From contig NZ_CP075169.1 in assembly GCF_016865525.2 (NCBI RefSeq), positions 1,054,337 through 1,118,336 of the forward strand: a stretch of 64,000 nt of DNA, in the 5' to 3' direction. Positions 27,322 to 40,028 of this stretch are shown here, one piece after another. Below the pieces are notes generated by a model. The model was given only the letters and a program-made list of their open reading frames with translations, searched no databases and was not told where the DNA came from. Origin of the DNA: Sodalis ligni. Lineage in GTDB: Bacteria > Pseudomonadota > Gammaproteobacteria > Enterobacterales > Enterobacteriaceae. The first letter of the stretch is position 1, and each line of letters begins with the position of its first letter. The translations under genes and the position numbers were made by a program.

Positions 27322-28686
27322 TTAAATACAGATTTCGTAGCAAGGGATATAGGCGCTGCCCGGTAATTTCATGCGGTGTTGCGCGACAAAACCCTGTAAT
27401 AAGAAATCCATGCGTTTCATAATGTCCGGATCGCCGCGCAGCTTGTAGGGGCCGTGCTGCTCTATGGACTGGATGCCGTTTTCCTTTACGTTGCCGGCAA
27501 CAATGCCGGAAAACGCCCGCCGCAGCGCCGCCGCCAGCTGTTCGGCCGGCTGGTCGCGATGCAGATTCAGGTTGGCCATGTTTTCATGGGTGGGATCGAA
27601 CGGGTGCTGAAGATCCTGCGCCACCTTCAGCGACCAATTGAAGCTATAGGCATCGCCGCTGCTGCGCCGGTTTTCCTTGACCCTGGGCATGGCTTTTTTC
27701 ATTTGGCGGGCCACTTCCGCCGCATCGTCAATGATGATGGTGTAATATTTGCGGGCCTGCTCGCCCAGGGTACTGACGACAAATTCATCCAGCACCCGGA
27801 AGTAATCGGCGCTGATGCCCGGACCGGTAAGAATCAGGGGCAGCACCTGTTCTTTATTGGCCGGATTCATCATGATCCCCAGCAGGTACAGCAGCTCTTC
27901 CGCGGTGCCCACCCCGCCCGGGAAAATAATGATGCCGTGGCCGATACGGACAAACGCTTCCAGCCGTTTTTCAATATCCGGCATGATAATCAGCTCATTT
28001 ACCAGCGGATTGGGCGGTTCGGCGGCGATAATGGACGGTTCGGTCATGCCGATAAAGCGTCCTTCCTTGTAGCGCTGCTGGGCATGGCCCACCGCCGCGC
28101 CTTTCATCGGCGCCTCCATGGCGCCCGGTCCGCAGCCGGTGCAGATATTGAGTTCACGCAGACCCAGCTGGCTGCCTACTTTGCGGCCATAGAGATATTC
28201 GGTTTCGCTGATGGAATGGCCGCCCCAGCAGACAATCATATTCGGCGCTTCGCCCACGTGCAGGCCGCGGGCGTTGCGCATAATGGAGAATATCAAGTTG
28301 GTGATATGCACCGAGTTATTCAGGTTAAGGCTCTGATGGTGGCCGGCTGAGGCAATCTGGCCGTTGACGAACAGAATATCCCGCAGCACGGCGAACAGAT
28401 TCGCCTGGATGGAGCGGATAAGACTGCCGTCGACAAAAGCCTCTTCGGGCGGGTTCACCAGCTCAAGCTTCACGCCGCGCTCGCGGCGCAGCACATTAAT
28501 ATCGAAATCCTGGAAACGGGCCAGCAGTTCTTTGCTGCTGTCGGTTTGAGCGCCTGAATTCAATACCGCCAGCGAACAGTTGCGAAACAGACGATAGAGA
28601 TCGCTGCTGGCGGTACGTTTGAGCATATCCACTTCGAGTTGTGACAGTAAATCCATGGAGCCTAGGGGGCTGATATGGGTAATCAA
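27322..28686 (-). CDS. ppnN: Nucleotide 5'-monophosphate nucleosidase PpnN (YgdH)
   Basis: 454 residues from TTG 28686, exactly the E. coli length. The start is decided by AAGGAGT five bases upstream and by family similarity beginning at [18 protein letters not shown] longer open frame reaching 28842 is rejected. The central Rossmann fold has [17 protein letters not shown] and [19 protein letters not shown], the LOG-family motifs GGGxGxM and PGGxGTxxE. It cleaves ribose 5-phosphate from purine nucleotides and is controlled by ppGpp in E. coli. Confidence 0.95.
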   Translation of the reverse strand: MITHISPLGSMDLLSQLEVDMLKRTASSDLYRLFRNCSLAVLNSGAQTDSSKELLARFQDFDINVLRRERGVKLELVNPPEEAFVDGSLIRSIQANLFAVLRDILFVNGQIASAGHHQSLNLNNSVHITNLIFSIMRNARGLHVGEAPNMIVCWGGHSISETEYLYGRKVGSQLGLRELNICTGCGPGAMEAPMKGAAVGHAQQRYKEGRFIGMTEPSIIAAEPPNPLVNELIIMPDIEKRLEAFVRIGHGIIIFPGGVGTAEELLYLLGIMMNPANKEQVLPLILTGPGISADYFRVLDEFVVSTLGEQARKYYTIIIDDAAEVARQMKKAMPRVKENRRSSGDAYSFNWSLKVAQDLQHPFDPTHENMANLNLHRDQPAEQLAAALRRAFSGIVAGNVKENGIQSIEQHGPYKLRGDPDIMKRMDFLLQGFVAQHRMKLPGSAYIPCYEICI

Positions 28687-28747
28687 AATAACTCCTTGGT
28701 GCGCGGTTTCGCACAAAATTTTTCTTCGAACGCGTCTTGTTGTAGCA

Positions 28748-29611
28748 TTATTGCCGCGCCAGCCGGCCGGCTGAGGGAATGAATGGCGTATTGCTCCGCC
28801 ACGGGTTGATATCCAGCCCGCCGCGACGGGTGTAGCGGGCATAAACCGACAGCTGCTCGGGATGACAAAAATGCATCAGGTCGGTAAAAATCCGTTCCAC
28901 GCACTGTTCATGGAATTCATTATGATGGCGGAAAGAGACCAGATAGCGCAATAAGGCTTCCCGATTGATGCGCGGGCCGCGATAGGTGATTTGCACCGAT
29001 CCCCAATCCGGCTGGTGGGTGATCAGGCAATTGGATTTCAGGAGGTGGCTGACCAGGGTCTCGCTGACCTGCGCGTTATCGTCCGCGGCGTGCCGAATCC
29101 ATTCATTGCTGAAGGTATAATCATCAATGAGGATATCCTGCTCATCAATGCACTCGCCGGCAAAGTCGGCGATGCAACGGCCGGCAATATCGCCGAGGCG
29201 GAACAAATCCACATTCACGTCACCTGCGGCGCAGCGGGCGAGGTCGCGGATCAAAACATCCCGTACCTGGTCCCAGTGGGCGAATCGCGTCTGGTTAAAG
29301 CTGTTAAGATAAAGCTTGAAGCTTTTGGATTCGATAAGATTGCGGCTGGCGGCGTCAAGGCGCATTTCGCCGATGGCCACCTGCGGCACGCCCTTGTCGT
29401 TGAGCCAGGACAGTTCGTACAGCGTCCAGATATCGGCACCGTGGAATCCCAGCGTATGCGGCGCCAGACCCAACGGTTCCCGGTTGAGCGCGCGCGGTAC
29501 CCCTTGCAGCAAGGCGGCATCGTATCGATCGCTATAGGGGGTGGGTTTGCCCAGTGTCAGCGATCCTAACGCCGGTTGATTTTCATAATCGGACATATTA
29601 TAAGCGGACAT
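28748..29611 (-). CDS. queF: NADPH-dependent 7-cyano-7-deazaguanine reductase QueF
   Basis: 287 residues (E. coli 282). This is the long, two-half QueF form: the substrate motif [17 protein letters not shown] lies in the N-terminal half and the catalytic Cys in [19 protein letters not shown] near residue 194. It reduces the nitrile preQ0 to preQ1 in queuosine synthesis. ATG 29596 is an alternative start five codons in; neither has a strong ribosome-binding site. It is divergent from syd. Confidence 0.94.
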   Translation of the reverse strand: MSAYNMSDYENQPALGSLTLGKPTPYSDRYDAALLQGVPRALNREPLGLAPHTLGFHGADIWTLYELSWLNDKGVPQVAIGEMRLDAASRNLIESKSFKLYLNSFNQTRFAHWDQVRDVLIRDLARCAAGDVNVDLFRLGDIAGRCIADFAGECIDEQDILIDDYTFSNEWIRHAADDNAQVSETLVSHLLKSNCLITHQPDWGSVQITYRGPRINREALLRYLVSFRHHNEFHEQCVERIFTDLMHFCHPEQLSVYARYTRRGGLDINPWRSNTPFIPSAGRLARQ

Positions 29612-29688
29612 AAATAAATGGTTACCCTGAATCCTTCTTATTACACAAGGTCTAGTGTAACGTAGAGCGCCGCAAGATGAGAGAGATT

Positions 29689-30237
29689 ATGGATTACCAA
29701 GTGTCACAGGCATTGCAGGCATTCACCCGCCGCTACCAGCAGCACTGGCGTACCGCTACCGGCGGCGCCCCGGCCAGCCGCGCGCTGTTCGGCGTGCCGT
29801 CCCCTTGCGTGATCGGTGAGGATGGGGATCAGGTCTACTGGCAGCCTTGCCCGCCGCCTGAAAGCCTGACCCTGGCGGGGGTGGAACGGGCGTTGGAGCT
29901 GCGGTTGCAGCCGGCGGCGGAAGCATTTTATTGCAGCCAGCTGGCGGGAGATATGGCGGCAAGCTATCTCGCGCGCCCGCTGGAATTGCTGCAGGTTTGG
30001 AGCGAGGCCGATGGTATCCGCATCCAGGAAAATCTTATCGGTCATCTGCTGATGCAAAAAAGGCTGAAACTGCCGCCGACGCTGTTTATCGCCACTACGG
30101 ATTCCGAACTGACGCTTATCTCAATTTGCAATCTCAGCGGGCAAATCCTCCTTGAAGAGCTCGGGCGCAAAAATCGCACGGTGCTGGCTGATAACCTGCA
30201 GGATTTCCTATCCCTGCTGGAACCTAAAGTAGCATGA
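29689..30237 (+). CDS. syd: SecY-interacting protein Syd
   Basis: 182 residues from ATG 29689 (GAGAGA upstream); an in-frame ATG at 29677 adds four residues. E. coli Syd is 181. Conserved phrases are GVPSPCVI, YWQPCPPPES and IQENLIGHLLMQKRLKLPPTLFIATT. Syd binds SecY at the cytoplasmic face of the inner membrane and is thought to check translocon quality. It is divergent from queF and followed by the csrB region. Confidence 0.94.
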   Translation: MDYQVSQALQAFTRRYQQHWRTATGGAPASRALFGVPSPCVIGEDGDQVYWQPCPPPESLTLAGVERALELRLQPAAEAFYCSQLAGDMAASYLARPLELLQVWSEADGIRIQENLIGHLLMQKRLKLPPTLFIATTDSELTLISICNLSGQILLEELGRKNRTVLADNLQDFLSLLEPKVA

Positions 30238-30265
30238 ATGTATCTGTCGTGTTTGTTGATTAGAG

Positions 30266-30283
30266 CGTAAGAGATCTCCTACA
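30266..30283. promoter_or_regulatory. UvrY (BarA-UvrY) binding site upstream of csrB
   Basis: CGTAAGAGATCTCCTACA is an 18-bp near-palindrome, 16 of 18 positions equal to the known UvrY/GacA-type box TGTAAGAGATCTCTTACA. It lies about 185 bp ahead of the estimated csrB start, similar to the distal upstream position described in E. coli. Confidence 0.8.
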
Positions 30284-30459
30284 AATACTGTGAGATATTG
30301 CCGGCAATATATATTTACACCCTAAGCGTTAACGCTAATTATTCTATTTTAATCAATGAATTAATTAGCAATGTTAACTGTGCAACTTGGAACAATATCT
30401 GCGGCTATGCATAACCGTCTTGTATATTGCCTTCGATTAAGCGATCTTATCAATCAATT

Positions 30460-30814
30460 TGACGATGCGGCTATCACGTTCGTTTTCCGGTTTTAGCCGC
30501 TGGCTGACAAGGATGGGTTCAGGACGAACCGCTATAGGGAGGGCCGCAGGACCGCGCCCGGATGTTTCAGGACGATGATCGGGACACCTCCAGGATGGAG
30601 AATGTGAGTGGATTAGGAAGATTCCGCGGGCAGGAAGGCCAAAAGGACATACGTCGGACGACGTAGCCGGTTTCAAGGATGGGATTGCCGATACGGAGCG
30701 TTTCAAGGTTATAGTGATTATAACTTTTCACGGATGAACGCAGGGAGCACAGCGATAGCGGGAATGCTATAAATGAACCGGGGGTACTGTTTCGACAGTA
30801 CCCCCTTTTCTTTT
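30460..30814 (+). ncRNA. csrB: CsrB regulatory RNA (CsrA-sequestering)
   Basis: From about 30505 to the terminator the sequence is packed with some 20 GGA triplets, many as AGGA or GGAUG in small hairpin loops, the CsrA-binding pattern. The stretch GGGACACCTCCAGGATGGAGAATG nearly matches E. coli CsrB, and the gene lies after syd, as in E. coli. A 5' stem GCGGCTA/TAGCCGC spans 30467-30500. CsrB titrates CsrA and so controls carbon storage, motility and virulence. The 5' end is not resolved (30435-30465 is plausible). A minus-strand 89-codon frame here is incidental. Confidence 0.92.
30780..30814 (+). terminator. Intrinsic terminator of csrB
   Basis: An eleven-pair stem GGGGGTACTGT/ACAGTACCCCC with a TTCG tetraloop is followed by TTTTCTTTT. 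Confidence 0.95.
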
Positions 30815-30908
30815 ATCTGATTTTCTATCTGATTTTCTCCTCGTCAATGGCAGAGATCCCTCATGATGGCTTATCATAGGCCACTATAATTCATAAAGGA
30901 CCTTCGCT

Positions 30909-31700
30909 ATGTTTTCAGCCGCCCAGGCAGCGGATGTCAATCTGCTGGCATCTTTTTTGTCCTGCGATCAGACCCTTGACGCCACGCCGCAACGGCTGGC
31001 CGGGCGTGGCAATGCCGATCTGCTGGTGTTGCTGGGCAATGCGGTGCTTATTACCGCCGAACGCGTGTTCCAGGCGGCCTGCGCCGGCGTCGCGCCGAAA
31101 ATCCTTATCGCCGGCGGCGTGGGGCATGCCACCGAACTGTTATACCGGGCGGTGCGGCAGCATCCCCTTTATCATGACATCGCCACCGCCGGGCGTAGCG
31201 AAGCGGAAATATTGCGGGATATCGGCCGGCGTTTTTTCGGTTTGGCCGATGACCGGATATTGCTGGAAACCCAGTCCGCCAACTGCGGCGACAATGCCCT
31301 GCGGGCCCGCCAGGTATTGACGGCGGCCGGTGAACAACCTCATACCGTGATCCTGACGCAGGATCCGCTGATGCAGCGGCGAACCGATGCCAGTTTCCGC
31401 AAGGTCTGGCAGGATAGCCCGGATGTACGTTTCATCAACTGGCCGACGCTGATACCGCGCTTTGAAGTGAACGCGGGACAAGTGGCATGGGGCAACCGGG
31501 AGTGCGCTGAATCCTGGCCGCTGCCGCGATTCGTTTCCCTGCTGCTGGGGGAGATCCCGCGCCTGCGCGACGCCCCCGGCGGCTACGGCCCGGCGGGGAC
31601 CGGCTTTATTGCCCATGTGGATATTCCGCCGCACGTTGAAGCGGCGTATGCCCGTCTCGCGCCCGCGCTCAGAACCGAATTCGGCGACCGGTTGATTTGA
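30909..31700 (+). CDS. YdcF-like protein (DUF218 / ElyC-SanA-YdcF family)
   Basis: 263 residues, similar along its length to E. coli YdcF (266): ADLLVLLGNAVLI, ILIAGGVGHATELLY, ETQSANCGDNA, VILTQDPLMQRRT and a C-terminal YGPAGTGFIAHVDIP. The fold is Rossmann-like; E. coli YdcF is reported to bind S-adenosylmethionine, but its reaction is unknown. There is no signal peptide. A TATAAT at 30885-30890 and AAAGGA before the ATG suggest its own promoter. In E. coli ydcF lies elsewhere, so its location between csrB and yqcC is a difference. Confidence 0.85.
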   Translation: MFSAAQAADVNLLASFLSCDQTLDATPQRLAGRGNADLLVLLGNAVLITAERVFQAACAGVAPKILIAGGVGHATELLYRAVRQHPLYHDIATAGRSEAEILRDIGRRFFGLADDRILLETQSANCGDNALRARQVLTAAGEQPHTVILTQDPLMQRRTDASFRKVWQDSPDVRFINWPTLIPRFEVNAGQVAWGNRECAESWPLPRFVSLLLGEIPRLRDAPGGYGPAGTGFIAHVDIPPHVEAAYARLAPALRTEFGDRLI

Positions 31701-31867
31701 GCGCCAAAGCCGCCATTAGCGCCCGGACGCGTTCAATGCTATCCTCAGCCGTTTTGCGAAGGGCCGTTACGGCGGAGTTGCGACGTTTTTGCAACCGCGA
31801 GGGCGTCCCGCCAGCAGGATTTATGCTGTTTTACCACCGGCGGCGGCCTTTGGGTCAGGAGCACACC

Positions 31868-32212
31868 ATGAGCTTACATCTTGAAATCCGTCAGCATTTG
31901 TTTGATATCGAACAAACGATGAGGACCCTGGCGATTTGGCAGGCGCAACCGCCGGCGCGGGCGGCTTTTGAAAGCGTTGAGCCTTTTTGTATCGATACCA
32001 TGCAGGCGGAGCAGTGGCTGCAGTGGATATTGTTGCCCCGCATGCATGCGTTACTGGATAAGCGCGCACCGCTGCCGGCCCGTTTCTCCATTGCCCCGTA
32101 TTTTGAAGAAGCATTGCCTGACGCCGCGCCGCTGTTGGTACAGCTGCGCCGGTTGGACGATTTGCTCAACTCGAGCCCCACTTCCGGCGCGCGGATAATC
32201 CAGCATGATTGA
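31868..32212 (+). CDS. yqcC: YqcC family protein (DUF446)
   Basis: 114 residues from ATG 31868, with CAGGAG seven bases upstream. A much longer frame from 31697 exists but lacks family similarity before this point. Conserved features are FCIDTMQAEQWLQWILLPRMHALLDKRAPLP and a helical N-terminus. E. coli YqcC is 109 residues, of unknown function. It overlaps truC, in the known yqcC-truC-yqcA order. Confidence 0.9.
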   Translation: MSLHLEIRQHLFDIEQTMRTLAIWQAQPPARAAFESVEPFCIDTMQAEQWLQWILLPRMHALLDKRAPLPARFSIAPYFEEALPDAAPLLVQLRRLDDLLNSSPTSGARIIQHD

Positions 32213-32987
32213 AATATGTTATCGGGATGAGTTTTTGGTGGCGGTGAACAAACCGGCCGGCTGGCTGGTGCATCGCAGCTGGCTGGATCGTCGGGAGAAG
32301 ATTGTGGTCATGCAAACGGTACGGGATATGCTGGGACAGCATGTGTTTACCGTGCACCGACTGGACCGGCCCACCTCGGGGGTGCTGCTGCTGGCGTTGT
32401 CCGCCGAGGTAGCCCACACCCTGTCCGGGCAGTTCGAGCAGCACCGGGTGAAAAAAACCTACCATGCGGTAGTGCGGGGCTATATGGAAGGCGACGGCAC
32501 CATCGATTATGCCCTGACGCAGGAGCTGGATAAGATCGCCGATAAATTCGCCCAGCCGGACAAAGCGCCGCAGCCGGCGGTCAGCCATTATCGCGGACTG
32601 GCTCAAGTGGAGATACCGGTGGCTATCGGCCGCTATCCCACCTCCCGATACAGCCTGATGGAACTTACGCCGCAAACCGGCCGAAAGCACCAGCTGCGCC
32701 GCCATCTCTCCCATATGCACCATCCGCTGATTGGCGACTCGACCCATGGCGATCTGCGGCAGAATCGCGGTTTCGCCCGCACATTCGACTGTTCTCGCCT
32801 GATGCTGCACGCCAGCCGGCTGGAGTTGGCGCATCCGGTGACCGGACTGCCGCTGGTTATCGACGCCAGATGGGATCAGACCTGGCAAAACCTGGTGGAG
32901 CGGTTTCACTGGAACGGCATTCTCCCTGCTTATGAAAGGGTTGAGTTTGCCGCGGTCACAGGTCAGGATATGGCGACATTTATCTGA
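32205..32987 (+). CDS. truC: tRNA pseudouridine(65) synthase TruC
   Basis: 260 residues (E. coli 260), RluA-family. The catalytic Asp lies in VFTVHRLDRPTSGVLLLAL at about residues 47-65, and the RNA-binding Arg region is LMELTPQTGRKHQLRRHLSH. It converts U65 to pseudouridine in some tRNAs. Its start overlaps the end of yqcC by eight bases, which suggests coupled translation. Confidence 0.95.
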   Translation: MIEICYRDEFLVAVNKPAGWLVHRSWLDRREKIVVMQTVRDMLGQHVFTVHRLDRPTSGVLLLALSAEVAHTLSGQFEQHRVKKTYHAVVRGYMEGDGTIDYALTQELDKIADKFAQPDKAPQPAVSHYRGLAQVEIPVAIGRYPTSRYSLMELTPQTGRKHQLRRHLSHMHHPLIGDSTHGDLRQNRGFARTFDCSRLMLHASRLELAHPVTGLPLVIDARWDQTWQNLVERFHWNGILPAYERVEFAAVTGQDMATFI

Positions 32988-33014
32988 AAGCATCAATGAA
33001 AGGGAGTTATGCCA

Positions 33015-33467
33015 ATGGCACAAGTGGGCATTTTTGTCGGCACGGTGTACGGTAATGCATTGCTGGTGGCCGAAGAAGCGGAAACCATTCTGGTGGAACA
33101 AGGCCACGAGGTGAAATTGTTCGAAGAGGGTACGCTGGAATCCTGGCAGTTTTATCGCCATCATTTTGTGCTGATCATTACCTCCACCACCGGCCAGGGA
33201 GATTTTCCCGACAGTATTGCCCCGCTGTTCCAGGCGGTGAAAGACCATGTGGGTTATCAGCCGGAATTGCGTTACGGTTTGATTGCCCTTGGCGACAGCA
33301 GCTACGAAAATTTCTGCGGCGCGGGGCATACCTTTGATGCGCTGCTCCAGGAGCAGGGGGCGGTCAGGATCGGCGAACTGCTGGAAATCGACGCGCAGGA
33401 AAACCCTGAGCCGGAAGTCGTGGCCGGCCCTTGGGTGGAAAAGTGGAGCGGGCTTCTCGGCGCCTGA
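33015..33467 (+). CDS. yqcA: Flavodoxin YqcA
   Basis: 150 residues from ATG 33015, nine bases after AGGGAG; ATG 33009 is too close to that site and not conserved. This is a short-chain flavodoxin fold: the FMN phosphate loop is [15 protein letters not shown], then [13 protein letters not shown] and [14 protein letters not shown]. It is an electron carrier whose partner is unclear. It is the last gene of the csrB-truC block before the junction with yaeH, which converges on it 53 bp away. Confidence 0.93.
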   Translation: MAQVGIFVGTVYGNALLVAEEAETILVEQGHEVKLFEEGTLESWQFYRHHFVLIITSTTGQGDFPDSIAPLFQAVKDHVGYQPELRYGLIALGDSSYENFCGAGHTFDALLQEQGAVRIGELLEIDAQENPEPEVVAGPWVEKWSGLLGA

Positions 33468-33520
33468 AGCGTCCGGCCCTGGACTGTCTGACCGCCGGGG
33501 CGGCGGCCTGGATCTTGCCC

Positions 33521-33913
33521 TTAGGATTTGCCGCGGGTCAGTTTTTCCAGATCCGCTTCGATCTCGGCAATCTTGTTGGTGACCACGCTGTCGAGGTGGC
33601 GCAGATCGTCGAGGATTTTTTGCTTCAAATCCACTTCGGTCTGATCCCGCAGGCAGAGCTGATCCAGTTCGTCGATGACATAACGGAGGTTGGGACTGAT
33701 TTCGTTGATTTCGCGATAACCTTCGGCGACGTTGTCGGAAACCACGGTTTTACGCTGGCGCGGATATTTGAACTTCACGCTTTTAGCGAAGAATTCACCT
33801 TTATCCCGGCGAAAATAAATTTTCAGAATGTCGTTATTGGCTTCCTGACGCAGGCTGTAACGGTCGATATCGTCCGGATGATTTACGCCAAGGCTTTTCA
33901 AGTTATCGTACAT
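33521..33913 (-). CDS. yaeH: YaeH family protein (DUF3461)
   Basis: 130 residues (E. coli YaeH 128). It starts [20 protein letters not shown] and contains [26 protein letters not shown], diagnostic of the family. The C-terminal half is helical and likely coiled. Its function is unknown. In E. coli yaeH lies on the dapD side of the chromosome, so it marks the start of the second synteny block. Confidence 0.93.
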   Translation of the reverse strand: MYDNLKSLGVNHPDDIDRYSLRQEANNDILKIYFRRDKGEFFAKSVKFKYPRQRKTVVSDNVAEGYREINEISPNLRYVIDELDQLCLRDQTEVDLKQKILDDLRHLDSVVTNKIAEIEADLEKLTRGKS

Positions 33914-33977
33914 AGGACTACCTCTGGTGTGTAATATCCTGTGATGAGTATAACGCCCGGGGGCGCCATATACCCTT

Positions 33978-34179
33978 TATACCCGTCATACTTCAAGTTG
34001 CAGGTGTGTTGGCAATACTCGGCCCCTCCATGGGCCTCGCCCCTTCGGGGCCGCTGCAAGCAGCGTTCAAATCTGCTCCCGGCAGATTTGTCCTCGCTTA
34101 CCCCAGTCACTTACTTGAGTAAGCTCCTGGGGATTCGCTGCGTCGCCGCCTTCCTGCAACTCGAAGTATTTAGGGTATA
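33978..34179. repeat. Long copy (202 bp) of the palindromic intergenic repeat
   Basis: The ends are inverted copies: TATACCCGTCATACTTCAAG at the left and a mirrored CTGCAACTCGAAGTA...GGGTATA at the right. Between them lie nested hairpins: GGCCC/GGGCC, CCCC-TTCG-GGGG, AAATCTGC/GCAGATTT and CCCCAG/CTGGGG enclosing ACTTACT/AGTAAG. The terminal segments equal those of the 65-bp copies in this window, so the short ones look like this element with the centre removed. It sits between yaeH and dapD, which are divergent from the junction side. The remaining 122 bp to dapD hold nothing I recognise. Confidence 0.85.
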
Positions 34180-34301
34180 TCTTGCTGAAGCCTTGCCGCA
34201 GCAAGAAATCAATCGGGTATACAATGTGATAAACGGCTTACATTACAGCCGGCTCTCTATCCATGGGGGCCGCGCGGGAAGCGCATTCGCCAATAAAGAT
34301 A

Positions 34302-35126
34302 TTAGTCTATCGTCCGTAATAACTCATTGATACCCACCTTACCGCGGGTCTTCTCGTCGACTTTTTTGACGATGACCGCACAATACAGGCTATAGCGCCC
34401 GTCTTTGGAAGGCAGATTGCCGGAGACCACCACGGAACCGGCCGGAACGCGTCCATAATGCACCTCGCCGGTTTCTCTATCGTAAATCTTGGTGCTTTGG
34501 CCGATAAAAACCCCCATGGAAATTACCGAGCCGGTTTCCACGATTACCCCTTCCACGACCTCGGAGCGCGCGCCGATAAAGCAGTTATCTTCAATAATGG
34601 TGGGATTGGCCTGTAACGGCTCAAGTACGCCGCCGATGCCGACGCCGCCGGACAAATGGACATTCTTGCCGATTTGCGCGCAAGATCCCACGGTCGCCCA
34701 GGTATCAACCATGGTGCCTTCGTCGACATAGGCGCCGATATTGACATAAGAGGGCATCAACACGGTATTGCGGGCGATAAACGCCCCCTGGCGGACGGTG
34801 GCGGGGGGCACTACCCTGAAACCTTCCCGCTGGAAGCGTGCCTGATCGTAACCGGCGAACTTCATCGGCACTTTATCGAAGTAACGCGTTTCCGCTCCGT
34901 CCATAAGCTGGTTGTCGCTGATGCGAAATGACAGCAATACCGCTTTTTTCAACCATTGATGGGTTATCCATTCACCATTGATTTTTTCCGCCACCCGCAG
35001 CGTACCGCTATCAAGACGGGCGATAACCTGGTTAACCGCGTCGCGGGTAACGCTGTCCGCCGTTGTCGGCGTGATGTCCCCGCGGCGCTCAAAGGCGTTT
35101 TCAATGATCTGTTGTAATTGCTGCAT
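34302..35126 (-). CDS. dapD: Tetrahydrodipicolinate N-succinyltransferase
   Basis: 274 residues, the E. coli length. An N-terminal helical domain is followed by a left-handed beta-helix of hexapeptide repeats (about 105-230; [25 protein letters not shown]) and ends [13 protein letters not shown]. It forms N-succinyl-2-amino-6-ketopimelate in the lysine and diaminopimelate pathway. It is transcribed in the same direction as glnD and map. Confidence 0.96.
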   Translation of the reverse strand: MQQLQQIIENAFERRGDITPTTADSVTRDAVNQVIARLDSGTLRVAEKINGEWITHQWLKKAVLLSFRISDNQLMDGAETRYFDKVPMKFAGYDQARFQREGFRVVPPATVRQGAFIARNTVLMPSYVNIGAYVDEGTMVDTWATVGSCAQIGKNVHLSGGVGIGGVLEPLQANPTIIEDNCFIGARSEVVEGVIVETGSVISMGVFIGQSTKIYDRETGEVHYGRVPAGSVVVSGNLPSKDGRYSLYCAVIVKKVDEKTRGKVGINELLRTID

Positions 35127-35183
35127 CCTATCTGTGTCCCGTATCTTGTCGAATGAAATAAATTATACCCATCATCACTTGTA

Positions 35184-37857
<2,674 letters not shown>

Positions 37858-38059
37858 ATAAGGCCCATGATAAAGCCGGTAAGTCCGTGGTGGGGGCAGC
37901 CCAACCCCGGCGTTACCGCACGAGTAGTAGGTCTGTGCCGGGGAACGGGGGTCGGCAACTGCCGCCGGTGGCCCGCCCCGGGGTACTGATTAAGCCCGCC
38001 GCTTCAGCTCCGGGCCCGCTGTGGTAGCGGCCCGCGTCGCAAAAAAGCCGGACCGGCGC

Positions 38060-38854
38060 TCAGGCCGGGTGCGTGATAACCGTGGGCAGGGTATCGTCGC
38101 TGCGCAAGGTCATAATTTCGCATCCGTTATCCGTTACCACAATAGTATGTTCATATTGCGCCGACAAGCTGCGATCCTTGGTTTTTACCGTCCAGCCGTC
38201 TTTCATGGTGCGGATGCGGTAGTCACCCGCGTTGACCATGGGTTCGATGGTGAACGCCATGCCCGGCTGCAGCACTACGCCGCCGTCATCGGCATCATAA
38301 TGCAGCACTTGCGGCTCTTCATGGAAGCCTTGGCCGATGCCGTGGCCGCAGTACTCCCGCACCACGGAAAACCCCTCCGCCTCGACGAATTTCTGGATGG
38401 CCTTGCCCAGGCTGCGCAGGCGAATGCCCGGCTTCACCATTCTGATGGCCAGATAGAGGCTCTCCTTGGTGATCCGGCACAGGCGCTCGCCGAGGATGGT
38501 GGGTTTGCCCACGAGGTACATTTTCGAGGTATCGCCATGGAAACCGTCTTTGATGACCGTAACATCGATATTGATGATATCGCCGTCTTTCAGCTTTTTT
38601 TCATCCGAGGGAATTCCGTGGCAAACCACTTCGTTCACCGAAATACAAACCGATTTGGGAAAGCCGTGATAGTTAAGGCTTGCGGAAATGGCGTGCTGAT
38701 GCTCGGTGATATGCTGATGGCAGAGCCGATCCAATTCCCCGGTGCTGACTCCCGGCACAACATAAGGTTCGATGATTTCCAGCACTTCGGCGGCCAGACG
38801 GCCGGCAACGCGCATTTTTGCTATATCGTCTGAATTTTTAATGGGAATAGCCAT
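38060..38854 (-). CDS. map: Methionine aminopeptidase, type I
   Basis: 264 residues, the E. coli length. Metal ligands are in INIDVTVIKDGFHGDTSKMY (two Asp), YCGHGIGQGFHEEPQVLHY (His), FTIEPMV (Glu) and QYEHTIVV (Glu). It removes N-terminal Met from nascent proteins. It is divergent from rpsB across a 333-bp region that holds the rpsB promoter and leader. About 200 bp without a recognised feature separate it from downstream glnD. Confidence 0.96.
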   Translation of the reverse strand: MAIPIKNSDDIAKMRVAGRLAAEVLEIIEPYVVPGVSTGELDRLCHQHITEHQHAISASLNYHGFPKSVCISVNEVVCHGIPSDEKKLKDGDIINIDVTVIKDGFHGDTSKMYLVGKPTILGERLCRITKESLYLAIRMVKPGIRLRSLGKAIQKFVEAEGFSVVREYCGHGIGQGFHEEPQVLHYDADDGGVVLQPGMAFTIEPMVNAGDYRIRTMKDGWTVKTKDRSLSAQYEHTIVVTDNGCEIMTLRSDDTLPTVITHPA

Positions 38855-38980
38855 GAATAGATCCGCAGTCGGCGTGTATGTCGACGATTTATGATTACAA
38901 TAAAATAAAGGATAATGTTATCAGCCAAGCCGTGGACTGCCAAATTATCATTTGGCGCGGCGCCGTCTGTGAACAAATGG

Positions 38981-39913
<933 letters not shown>

Positions 39914-39965
39914 TAAGGCATGCTCTTTTTGAGCCCTTATTAACCAAGTTTAAACTATGTTGGTT

Positions 39966-39994
39966 AGAGGGCCTGTCTTCAGGCCCTCTTTTTT
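39966..39994 (+). terminator. rpsB-tsf intergenic terminator/attenuator
   Basis: A ten-pair stem AGAGGGCCTG/CAGGCCCTCT with a four-base loop is followed by TTTTTT. It sits between rpsB and tsf, so read-through would set the S2 to EF-Ts ratio, as known for this operon in E. coli. Confidence 0.93.
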
Positions 39995-40028
39995 ACCTAT
40001 CCCGCCACGGGATAACGAGGAAAAAATA

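Noticed and set aside
30437..30706. 89-codon minus-strand frame
   Set aside because: It lies inside csrB on the opposite strand; its Pro/Ser-rich composition reflects the complement of GGA repeats.
31697..31867. N-terminal 57-codon extension of yqcC
   Set aside because: It lacks family similarity and ribosome-binding support; ATG 31868 has a good site and the right length.
35169..35180. TATACCCATCAT as a further repeat copy
   Set aside because: Only one short end-like stretch is present, without the opposite inverted end.
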